In this document: piece by piece, positions 1 to 5,684 of the stretch | Layout of the letters: the number at the start of each line of letters is the position of its first letter | Position numbering within the stretch: position 1 is the stretch's first letter | Assembly (NCBI GenBank): GCA_902772565.1 | Contig: CACYBJ010000068.1 | Location: 1-6,500 of the forward strand | DNA: 6,500 nt | Direction: 5' to 3' | Source of the DNA: an uncultured Lachnospiraceae bacterium | GTDB lineage: Bacteria > Bacillota > Clostridia > Lachnospirales > Lachnospiraceae | Notes under the pieces: model-generated | Told to the model about the DNA's origin: nothing | The model's input: the letters and a program-made list of their open reading frames with translations, nothing else | Database searches by the model: none | Position numbers and translations under genes: made by a program

Positions 1-2
1 GA

Positions 3-89
3 ATAATGTGCCTCACGGCTGCAGCCTATTTTGGGCTCAGTGAGTATGCAACCTGTATTGTGGACATGGCTGTAGGAGAGGAAACCTGA
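3..89 (+). CDS. 3' end of an upstream membrane protein gene, partial (TadB-like by synteny)
   Basis: Only the last 28 codons are inside the window, in the frame that ends with TGA at 87-89. The other two + frames are both stopped within this stretch (TAA at 4, TGA at about 41), so this is the only frame that can enter from the left edge. The visible tail is hydrophobic, with an Ala-rich segment containing AAAYFGLSEYATCIVDM, and ends in GEET. This fits the C-terminus of an inner-membrane protein. In tad loci the gene before tadC is normally tadB, the other T2SSF-type platform protein, so TadB is the best guess. That is inference from gene order, because no diagnostic motif is visible. The frame stays open again from the TGA up to a second TGA at 168-170 that overlaps the next start codon. 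Confidence 0.6.
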   Translation: MMCLTAAAYFGLSEYATCIVDMAVGEET

Positions 90-108
90 GGTCTTGTTTT
101 AAAACCAT

Positions 109-160
109 TGATGATGCTGCAGGCGTATCATCAGGAGAAATGTAAGCCTGCGGGGCGGAG
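109..160 (+). promoter_or_regulatory. Spacer with two mutually exclusive dyads and an ATG-TAA start-stop in front of the tadC-like gene
   Basis: Seen directly: TGATGAT (109-115) is complementary to ATCATCA (127-133), and CTGCAGGC (117-124) is complementary to GCCTGCGG (146-153) with one G-U pair. The two stems use overlapping sequence and could not form together. The second stem would pair the first bases of the GGGGCGGAG ribosome binding site (152-160) of the gene starting at 167. Between them lies AGGAG (133-137) followed by ATG at 140-142 and directly TAA at 143-145. A role in translational control is inference only, since the stems are short and the AGGAG-ATG spacing is tight (2 bases). 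Confidence 0.25.
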
Positions 161-166
161 CAAACT

Positions 167-1609
167 ATGATTATTGTTGCATTGATAACGGTGGCTTTCC
201 TTGTTTTTCTGAATCTGCTTGGAACTGCGTCGGATGTGGTTTGTAAAAGAACCCCGGCCGAAAAGAAGGGAACGTCTCCCGGTGCCAGATTTCTGGTGAG
301 TGTTTTGGAACGAACCGGCGAGGATTTTTTCCCTGAAAAGGGGCGGGCGGATAGGCAATACTTTGATTCAATCTACATAGGAGAAGAGCCTGAATATAAA
401 AGGCGAAAGGTAAAAGAAAAGTATGCAGATGCCGTCTTGCTGGTTCTGTTCGTAACCTGTGTGATTTATTTGGCAGCAGCTCTTTATTCTTTTGGAAATC
501 GAAACAAAACAGAAAGTCTTATTCGCCCGGAAAGCGGAACGGCAAATGAAAAACTGGTGGCTGAATACAAAGGAAAAACCTATGAGCTTAGTGTTAATGT
601 CGACAGTATTATTCCAAATCAGGATGCCCAGGAAGAGTATCTTGACAGTGTTGCCGACGATATTAAGGAAATCATACTCGGAGACAACGAAGATCTTGCG
701 AGTGTGAAATATGATCTGAACTTTGACAGAAAGTATTTTGATGAGAATCTGGAAATCTACTGGTCCAGTTCCGACACGGGCGTTGTTTCATCTGACGGAA
801 AGGTATTTTCCGATACCCTGTATGAGGAGAAGGATGTTACCCTGACAGCGCATTTAAGGTATTTCGAGTGCAGCCGTGAAGTGGAAATTGGAGTTACGGT
901 ATTGCCCTTGGATGAAGAAAGCAGAATCAGGCAGGCTTTAAGCAGCCGGATTGATATAGCGCTTGCGGCGGAAAAAGAAGAGGCGGAGGTGGATTTGCCG
1001 GATAGTTTTGAAGGAGAGGAGGTGAAATACAGCCTTTACAGGGAAAATACCGGGGGATACATTCTGTTTTTCGGTGCGGTAATTGCGGTTCTCATAATTC
1101 CTTTGGGCTATCAGAGAAAAAGGGAGAAGCTCAGGGAAAGGAATGTGGGACTCATCTGCGATTACCCCGATGTGGTCAGCAAAATGACCATGCTTCTTGA
1201 GGCAGGTTCTTCCATAAGAAATGCTTTCGAAAGAATAGCAGGGGACTATGAAGCGCGGAAGCGAAGCGGTCGTTATAAAAAGAAAAAATATGTTTACGAA
1301 GAAATGATTTTAACGGCAAATGAACTGGCGCTGGGGGTCTCCGAGGCGGAGGCCTATGAAGCCTTTGGCAGAAGATGCGGCAATATTTACTACATAAGGT
1401 TCGCATCACTTTTGATTCAGAACATTAAAAAGGGCAATGAGAGCCTGCTTGAAAGCCTCTATCAGGAGGTGACCGAAGCCAGAAGAGAAAGACAGGCGGA
1501 GATCAGAAAAAAGGGGGAGGAGGCAGGAATAAAGCTGCTGTTTCCCATGATGGGTATGCTTGCCATTGTGATGGCAGTAATACTGATACCTGCTTTCCTG
1601 GGAATGTAA
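167..1609 (+). CDS. TadC-like type II secretion F-family platform protein with an inserted Ig-like domain
   Basis: Probable inner-membrane platform protein of the Flp/tad pilus, expected to work with a TadB partner and the pilus ATPase. Of 480 residues, 1-19 form a membrane helix, 20-86 a basic cytosolic loop, 87-108 a second helix, 298-315 a third, and 456-478 a C-terminal helix. Residues 330-455 match the TadC pattern: a YPDVVSKMTMLLEAGSSI segment, then ELALGVSEAEAYEAFGRR, an ALLIQ-like stretch (FASLLIQNIKKGNESL), a basic coiled region, and KLLFPMMGML before the last helix. Residues about 130-247 resemble a bacterial Ig-like (aBig/BIG_2-type) fold, with IYWSSSDTGVVSSDGKVF followed by DVTLTAHL and VEIGVTVLP. 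Positive charges before helix 2 (KRRKVKEK) and after helix 3 (QRKREKLRER) place this insert outside the cell. The start at 167 has GGGGCGGAG six bases upstream, and a stop in frame at 143-145 excludes an earlier start. F-domain identity is confident; the Ig call is moderate. Confidence 0.87.
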   Translation: MIIVALITVAFLVFLNLLGTASDVVCKRTPAEKKGTSPGARFLVSVLERTGEDFFPEKGRADRQYFDSIYIGEEPEYKRRKVKEKYADAVLLVLFVTCVIYLAAALYSFGNRNKTESLIRPESGTANEKLVAEYKGKTYELSVNVDSIIPNQDAQEEYLDSVADDIKEIILGDNEDLASVKYDLNFDRKYFDENLEIYWSSSDTGVVSSDGKVFSDTLYEEKDVTLTAHLRYFECSREVEIGVTVLPLDEESRIRQALSSRIDIALAAEKEEAEVDLPDSFEGEEVKYSLYRENTGGYILFFGAVIAVLIIPLGYQRKREKLRERNVGLICDYPDVVSKMTMLLEAGSSIRNAFERIAGDYEARKRSGRYKKKKYVYEEMILTANELALGVSEAEAYEAFGRRCGNIYYIRFASLLIQNIKKGNESLLESLYQEVTEARRERQAEIRKKGEEAGIKLLFPMMGMLAIVMAVILIPAFLGM

Positions 1610-1630
1610 GAAGAAAAAAAGGAGGAAAAA

Positions 1631-1849
1631 ATGAAAGAGTTATTTAAGAAGATCAAAAACGGACTTAACAAAGCAAAGGAAATTGTGGCAGATGCATTTG
1701 CCGATGATAACGGCGTAGGCGTTATCGAGGTGGTTCTGATACTGGTTGTGCTTATTGCAATCGTGCTGATTTTCAAGACTCAGATCATGGGTATTGTAAA
1801 CGGCGCTTTTCAGGCAATTACCAGAGACAGCGGAAACATAATAAGTTAA
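1631..1849 (+). CDS. Flp1-like class IVb major prepilin
   Basis: Likely the structural subunit of the pilus. The protein has 72 residues. Residues 1-28 form a charged, lysine-rich leader. The processing site is G28/V29, with Glu at position +5 of the mature protein (sequence NGVGVIEVV), as expected for Flp-type prepilins cut by a TadV/CpaA-type peptidase. The mature part is 44 residues and begins with a strongly hydrophobic helix, about residues 29-48, of the Flp1_like type (VIEVVLILVVLIAIVLIF). It lacks the Tyr that follows Glu in classical Gram-negative Flp (here EV), which is usual for the Firmicute Flp1-like group. The gene starts 21 bases after the tadC-like stop with a perfect AGGAGG at 1620-1625, five bases from ATG. 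This is among the strongest ribosome binding sites in the window and fits a highly made major subunit. Confidence 0.93.
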   Translation: MKELFKKIKNGLNKAKEIVADAFADDNGVGVIEVVLILVVLIAIVLIFKTQIMGIVNGAFQAITRDSGNIIS

Positions 1850-1859
1850 GGGTGGTATT

Positions 1860-3467
1860 GTGAAAGTAAAAGGAAGTATCACCGTTATGATGACCTTTGT
1901 TTTTTATCTGATCATGGTATTGGTTACTGTTTCGCTGGAACATGCCTATGTAATGTGCGGAAGAACCCTTAGTCTGGAGGCATTTGATAAGGCAGCGGAG
2001 TCGGTTTTGGGGAATTATTATGCTCCTCTTTTCGCCGAATACGGACTGCTGGGAGTTTATGCAGGTGAGGGGGCTGCGGCATATGCCGATATTGAGGCAA
2101 TTGAGACCGCCGTGGCGGATACGTACAACAGGTTTTTTGCAAAAGCGGATACCGATGTGACGTCGGCCATGTGGGACTCTGTTATGGGAGGATGTAAATT
2201 GGAAAACATTGCCTATATAACGGGGGAAGACGGGCGGATTTACATAGATCAGGTGAGAGACGAGGTGCTTTATGACGGGATTACATACTTAACCAACGAA
2301 CTTATCGCTTTGGGTGAAAGCGATACCGTCGGCATGGAATCCCTGATCAACGATGTAAGCAATCAGGCCAAAACGGATTCATATGACACGGCGCTTTCAT
2401 CCTCCGGCGATGGGTCCGAAGACGGCGAGGAAGAAAATGATTCCGATGAGGATGAGGAGGATAGTACTTTCAGCGACATCTGGGAGACTCTCACCACCCT
2501 TTTAACAGAGGGCGTGAGCGGACTGTGGTTCGAGGATACGGAAAGCCTGTCCGAAAAGGAAATTGATAAGTCGGAACTTCCGAGCAACTGCCTTAAAACC
2601 GGACTTTCAGATGACGGGGACACCCTGTTTTACAGCGGCGATATAGATGCCGAGCTGATAGACAGCGGCGAGTACGTGGATGAAATGGTGTCGGATGATT
2701 ATCTTGCGGATTTTATGGAAGCGGCGCAGTCCCTTTCGGAAACCATGACGGACAAGGCCGCCCTTACGGCATATGCCTGCTTTAATATGGACTCATATTT
2801 GAAAGACCTTCATAAGGACGGGGGCCTGGACTATGAGCAGGAATATATAATATTCGGCGCGGATTCGGACCGGGTAAATGTCCGGCGCATGGGTTGGGCA
2901 CTATTCGGAATCAGGCTTGCGGTAAGCCTTGCGGTAGTGCTTTCGGATCCGGCAATGCAGGGAAAAATAGAAGAATACATTGCGATTCTTGAACTGATCC
3001 CGGAACTTGCCGCAGCTCTTAAAATACTGCTTTCTGTGGTGTGGGCGGTGGAAATTGCGGTTGTGGAAACGGCAGCGCTTCTTAAAGGAAAGTCAGTGGA
3101 CTTTATAGGCGGGGCGGCATCTGCCGCAGTGAAATTCGAAGAAATCTTTTCCTTCACCAAGGCCTTTATTAACAGAAAGGCAGATTCTTACGCTCCGGCC
3201 ACGGCGGTGGCACTTCCCTATCAGGCCTATCTTACGGTGTTTACTTTTCTGACTCCCGAAAAGAAGGTGGTCTATAGGCAGATGGATATTATTGAATTAA
3301 ACATGGCCGGAAAGTACAATTCGGCCTTTAAGATGGAAGAAATCGTGGTGGGGTTTTCCTGTCACGGCTACATAAGAGATGAGTCGGGATTTATAAATCT
3401 CGGGTTCTTCTCCCACGGCAGGGACTTCCATAAAAAGGAAGCGGAAACCGCCGTGTTTATTAATTGA
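1860..3467 (+). CDS. DUF5702 family pilus-locus protein (TadG/minor-pilin-like)
   Basis: Function unproven; DUF5702 proteins are typically found inside Gram-positive tad loci and are thought to be surface or pilus-associated. The protein has 535 residues. It begins KVKGSITVMM, a prepilin-like G/SITV motif, followed by a membrane helix at about 10-27. The bulk should be extracellular. Family-like stretches are AESVLGNYYAPLFAEYGLLG (46-65), LDYEQEYIIFGADSDRVNVR (323-342), a hydrophobic region at 345-410 with LSVVWAVEIAVVETAALL, PYQAYLTVFTF (453-463) and YRQMDIIELN (472-481). Residues about 179-202 are a Ser/Gly/Asp/Glu run that looks like a flexible linker. Translation starts at GTG (1860), ten bases after the pilin stop, with only GGGTGG (1850-1855) as a weak binding site. 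The next Met (codon 10) lies inside the helix and would remove the GSITV motif, so GTG is preferred. Position +5 after the Gly is Met instead of Glu. Confidence 0.85.
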   Translation: MKVKGSITVMMTFVFYLIMVLVTVSLEHAYVMCGRTLSLEAFDKAAESVLGNYYAPLFAEYGLLGVYAGEGAAAYADIEAIETAVADTYNRFFAKADTDVTSAMWDSVMGGCKLENIAYITGEDGRIYIDQVRDEVLYDGITYLTNELIALGESDTVGMESLINDVSNQAKTDSYDTALSSSGDGSEDGEEENDSDEDEEDSTFSDIWETLTTLLTEGVSGLWFEDTESLSEKEIDKSELPSNCLKTGLSDDGDTLFYSGDIDAELIDSGEYVDEMVSDDYLADFMEAAQSLSETMTDKAALTAYACFNMDSYLKDLHKDGGLDYEQEYIIFGADSDRVNVRRMGWALFGIRLAVSLAVVLSDPAMQGKIEEYIAILELIPELAAALKILLSVVWAVEIAVVETAALLKGKSVDFIGGAASAAVKFEEIFSFTKAFINRKADSYAPATAVALPYQAYLTVFTFLTPEKKVVYRQMDIIELNMAGKYNSAFKMEEIVVGFSCHGYIRDESGFINLGFFSHGRDFHKKEAETAVFIN

Positions 3468-3485
3468 CAAGTTTCATTTTTCTAT

Positions 3486-3550
3486 GGATTACGGGCCGGA
3501 AAGAAGGTTTCCCAAATAGCTCTCTCCGGGGTCTTTTCGGCCCATAATCT
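3486..3550 (+). other. Long imperfect inverted repeat (hairpin) in the DUF5702-tadE gap
   Basis: Bases 3486-3504 pair with 3532-3550: 19 positions with one C-A mismatch and two G-U wobbles, closing a 27-base loop. The core GGGCCGGAAAGA / TCTTTTCGGCCC is continuous. No T run follows the right arm; instead the AGGAG of the next gene (3558-3562) comes 7 bases later. It is therefore not a canonical Rho-independent terminator. An mRNA processing or stability element, an attenuator, or a control on translation of the downstream gene are all possible, but none is shown. It fills most of the 101-base gap. Confidence 0.75.
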
Positions 3551-3568
3551 TCATATTAGGAGTTATAC

Positions 3569-4507
3569 ATGAAAAACGGCAGGAAAAAGGCAAATGGCAG
3601 TTTTACGGTAGAGGCGGCTTTCGTTTTTCCCTGGGTGCTTTTTGCAATATGCGGTTTTCTGTATTTCTATGTTTACATGACCACACAGTTTCAGGTTTAC
3701 CAGGCCCTTGCCTATGTTTCGGATGAGCTGTATTCCTACGGGACCACGCTTACTTATGTGAGAAACGGGGTGCTGTCCGGGGTGAATCTGCCGGAGGGGT
3801 TAGCAGGTGGTGATGCAGATGAAAACGACGCCGCAACAGGCAGCATCTTCGATGAATTGTTTTCAAACGTGAAAGAAAGAGCGGTGGCATATGCCGGGGA
3901 CAGTCTGGCGGAAGGGTATCTTAATGATCTGGCGGCCGATTACTTTGACGATAATGATATAAAGCTGAGTTGTGTAAAAAACGGTGCGGCGGGCATATGC
4001 TTTTCGTCATCAAACTTACTTGGCGGCGGAGAAATAACCGTAAGTGCCACTTATACTTTTTCTTTTCCGTTGGATTTCTTTAAGATTTCGGACAAGAGCA
4101 TCTGCCAGAAAATCACAATAAATGCCTTTTCGGGAAGCGAGTGGGAGATCACGGATGAGTTTGAAAAAGAATCCGGAGGCGGTTCGAAAGCCGATGTGGC
4201 CTATGTGACCGAGAACGGAACGGTTTATCATCTTGACAAAGACTGTATTTACATAACCACCAGGTTTTACGGGACAGACTTTAATGGTATTGAAGACCTT
4301 AGGAACAAGTCGGGAGGAAAATACTATCCCTGCGAAAGGTGTGATGATACACCCGCAGGGGCGGTGGTCTATATCAGCGATTACGGAACGGTTTATCATA
4401 CCCACAATGATTGTCCTGCCATGATAAGAAATGTCAGGGAGATGCCGCTGTCTGCTGCTGCGGAAAGCTATGCCCCCTGCTCCAAGTGCGGGTCGGCAGA
4501 CAAGTAG
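3569..4507 (+). CDS. TadE-like pseudopilin with duplicated C-terminal His/Cys metal-site-like modules
   Basis: Likely minor pilin or pilus-assembly pseudopilin. The protein has 312 residues. A short basic leader (MKNGRKKANG) is followed by SFTVEAAFVFPW: cleavage is expected after G10, with Glu at +5, and the helix spans about 15-37. Residues 38-195 form the extracellular TadE-like region. After an ESGGGSK linker (201-207) come two related units. Unit 1 has H221, C226, C255 and C258; unit 2 has H277, C282, C304 and C307. Both read xYVxxxGTVYHxxxxC...YxPCxxC. The H-x4-C/CxxC pattern is known from small C-terminal modules of secreted Firmicute proteins and resembles Ada-type zinc sites. Zinc binding is inferred. 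The ribosome binding site AGGAG (3558-3562) is six bases from ATG. The TadE part is confident. The modules are clear as repeats; their function is not known. Confidence 0.85.
   Translation: MKNGRKKANGSFTVEAAFVFPWVLFAICGFLYFYVYMTTQFQVYQALAYVSDELYSYGTTLTYVRNGVLSGVNLPEGLAGGDADENDAATGSIFDELFSNVKERAVAYAGDSLAEGYLNDLAADYFDDNDIKLSCVKNGAAGICFSSSNLLGGGEITVSATYTFSFPLDFFKISDKSICQKITINAFSGSEWEITDEFEKESGGGSKADVAYVTENGTVYHLDKDCIYITTRFYGTDFNGIEDLRNKSGGKYYPCERCDDTPAGAVVYISDYGTVYHTHNDCPAMIRNVREMPLSAAAESYAPCSKCGSADK
4193..4492 (+). repeat. Internal duplication encoding the two HxxxxC...CxxC modules
   Basis: The two units at the end of the tadE-like gene are 168 bases (56 codons) apart at their His residues. 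They share an identical 17-base stretch, ACGGAACGGTTTATCAT, at 4215-4231 and 4383-4399. Away from that, the nucleotide sequence has diverged. Unit 1 has a longer loop between the H-x4-C and CxxC halves (28 residues between C226 and C255, against 21 between C282 and C304). Confidence 0.8.
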
Positions 4508-4516
4508 CAAGAGGCC

Positions 4517-4584
4517 CCCGTATTTTAATGTGATATGACAGATAAGGTGTAACATGGGCCCGAGTTTTAATGTGATACGACAGA
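4517..4584 (+). repeat. Pair of 26-base direct repeats between the tadE-like and peptidase genes
   Basis: Copy 1 (4517-4542) and copy 2 (4559-4584) both run CCCG, two variable bases, TTTTAATGTGATA, one variable base, GACAGA. They match at 23 of 26 positions with a period of 42 bases. They occupy most of the 107-base gap in front of the peptidase start. No gene is supported here: both copies contain TAA in the frame of the preceding gene, and no ribosome-binding-site plus ORF combination is present. They could be paired protein-binding sites or remnants of a local duplication. Confidence 0.8.
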
Positions 4585-4604
4585 CGCAGGGCTTAGAACT
4601 TGAG

Positions 4605-4609
4605 AAGGA
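4605..4609 (+). promoter_or_regulatory. Ribosome binding site deciding the peptidase start
   Basis: AAGGA sits five bases before ATG 4615. The TTG at 4600 that would add five residues (with an Arg-Arg-Lys stretch) overlaps this site's upstream flank and has only a poor AGGG at 4588-4591. The ATG is therefore the preferred start. Confidence 0.7.
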
Positions 4610-4614
4610 AATAT

Positions 4615-5052
4615 ATGAAAATATTAATCGGAGGATTTATTCTGCTTGTTCTGGTGCCGGTTATGGTAAGGGACATGCGGGAAAAGACTATAGATTTAAG
4701 GCTGATAATAGCAGTTATGATTAGTTCTGTTCCATTGCTTATTGTTACCGGGCAGGAGGTCTTTGGCGCTTCAGGTATTCTGGGGCTGATGCCGGGACTG
4801 GCTCTTTTCGGTATGTCTTACCTTCCGGGGGAACCGATAGGGCGGGGAGACGGTATGGTTGTAATGTGGCTGGGGTATCTGATAGGTCCCGCAGCAGTGA
4901 CAGAGGTTTTGGTGCTGGCATGGGGATTGGCATTTCTGGCGGTTATACCAAGAGTAATGCTTCGTAAAAAACGCCGCATAGCCTTTGTTCCGTTTATATT
5001 CATATCCTTTTCCTGCCTTTTCTTTCCCCTTGTTTTCAGGATGTGTGGGTAG
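4615..5052 (+). CDS. A24-family prepilin peptidase (TadV/CpaA-like)
   Basis: Membrane aspartyl protease expected to remove the leader peptides of the Flp1-like and TadE-like prepilins of this locus. The 145-residue protein is almost entirely hydrophobic. The first catalytic Asp is probably D20, in VRDMREKTIDLR, the position of the D-x-R-x-x-x-I motif of this family. The second is D79, in PIGRGDGMVVM, the GxGD motif. RRIAFVPFIFISF (120-132) matches the family's usual RIPFAPF-type final segment. It is short, with no N-terminal methylase domain or Cys-rich loop, as is normal for the TadV/CpaA branch. Two oddities are Asp in place of the usual Pro-Asn after the first motif's Ile (TIDLR instead of IPN), and Gly in place of the frequent Lys after GxGD. 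Its position between two prepilin-like genes supports the assignment. The start is discussed under the ribosome binding site. Confidence 0.9.
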   Translation: MKILIGGFILLVLVPVMVRDMREKTIDLRLIIAVMISSVPLLIVTGQEVFGASGILGLMPGLALFGMSYLPGEPIGRGDGMVVMWLGYLIGPAAVTEVLVLAWGLAFLAVIPRVMLRKKRRIAFVPFIFISFSCLFFPLVFRMCG

Positions 5053-5104
5053 GCAGCAAGACATCGACAATAATACTATGAACAGAAACGATAACAGGTA
5101 GTTT

Positions 5105-5674
5105 ATGAAACATGAATTGGTTTACAAAGTAACTCGAAACAGAGACCGAGCAAGAATCACAACAATAATAAACAACAGCGGCTCATTTACGGTTGAGGCG
5201 TCCCTTATTATTCCGGGCATCATACTGATAGTTTTCATGATGATAACGGCCAACTTCATTCTGCATGACAGGATAACGGCATCTGCCTTAACAGCCTATG
5301 AAACCGAGGAGGCCAGGATGGCGGTTATGTACGGGCGTGTACCTTATCCGACGGGAAGTGCGGAAATTGCCGGTTCAGCCTTTGAGTCGGAAGACGGAAT
5401 GGAGGATCTTTGCGAGCTGGTTTTAATGAAAAGGGCAGATATGGAAAAGACCCTGATGTTTTCTTCAGTAATGTCGAAGAAGGCAAAAGTTTTCGGTGAT
5501 TATGTTACGGCAAACTTAAAACTTAGTCCTGCGGTAACCAAAACAATAGTCCCGGAAGGACTGGGAAAAACGGGAAGTGTTCATTCCTCCCGGACCTGCG
5601 GGGATTACTGTTTGACTGCCAGGGTTACACGAACCGTATTCAGAACAGTAAAAAAGGTGGCAGATAGCGACTAA
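5105..5674 (+). CDS. Second TadE-like pseudopilin
   Basis: The protein has 189 residues and is probably a minor pilin or assembly factor. A basic 26-residue leader (MKHELVYKVTRNRDRARITT and on) leads to NNSGSFTVEASLIIPG. Processing is expected after G26, with Glu at +5, and a membrane helix at about 31-53. The mature extracellular part is about 135 residues and carries three Cys (C103, C165, C169). Its conserved-looking tail, VHSSRTCGDYCLTARVTRTV, could form a disulfide. Unlike the other TadE-like protein of this locus, it has no added C-terminal modules. Starts 52 bases after the peptidase stop. Only a weak AGG (5096-5098) precedes ATG 5105, and an in-frame TAG at 5099-5101 rules out an earlier start. 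The gene is followed 10 bases later by the DUF6382 gene, so both are almost certainly co-transcribed. Confidence 0.85.
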   Translation: MKHELVYKVTRNRDRARITTIINNSGSFTVEASLIIPGIILIVFMMITANFILHDRITASALTAYETEEARMAVMYGRVPYPTGSAEIAGSAFESEDGMEDLCELVLMKRADMEKTLMFSSVMSKKAKVFGDYVTANLKLSPAVTKTIVPEGLGKTGSVHSSRTCGDYCLTARVTRTVFRTVKKVADSD

Positions 5675-5684
5675 GGAGGTATTT

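Noticed and set aside
1462..1882. Minus-strand frames with Ser/Thr/Ile-rich or His/Asn-rich products opposite the tadC end and the pilin gene
   Set aside because: Low-complexity composition is typical of antisense shadow frames; the pilin gene on the + strand is beyond doubt.
3486..3550. Rho-independent terminator after the DUF5702 gene
   Set aside because: The stem is long, but no T run follows and the next ribosome binding site begins at once, so it is recorded as a hairpin only.
4016..4555. 179-codon open frame on the minus strand across the end of the tadE-like gene
   Set aside because: It lies opposite a well-supported gene with clear motifs and repeats, its product has no recognisable domain, and it is a by-product of the codon bias of the + strand gene.
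4517..4584. CRISPR array or insertion-sequence ends
   Set aside because: Only two imperfect copies with a 16-base gap between them, no cas or transposase gene, and no target-site duplication.
4600..4614. TTG start giving a five-residue longer peptidase
   Set aside because: No good ribosome binding site lies before TTG, while AAGGA is ideally spaced before ATG 4615.
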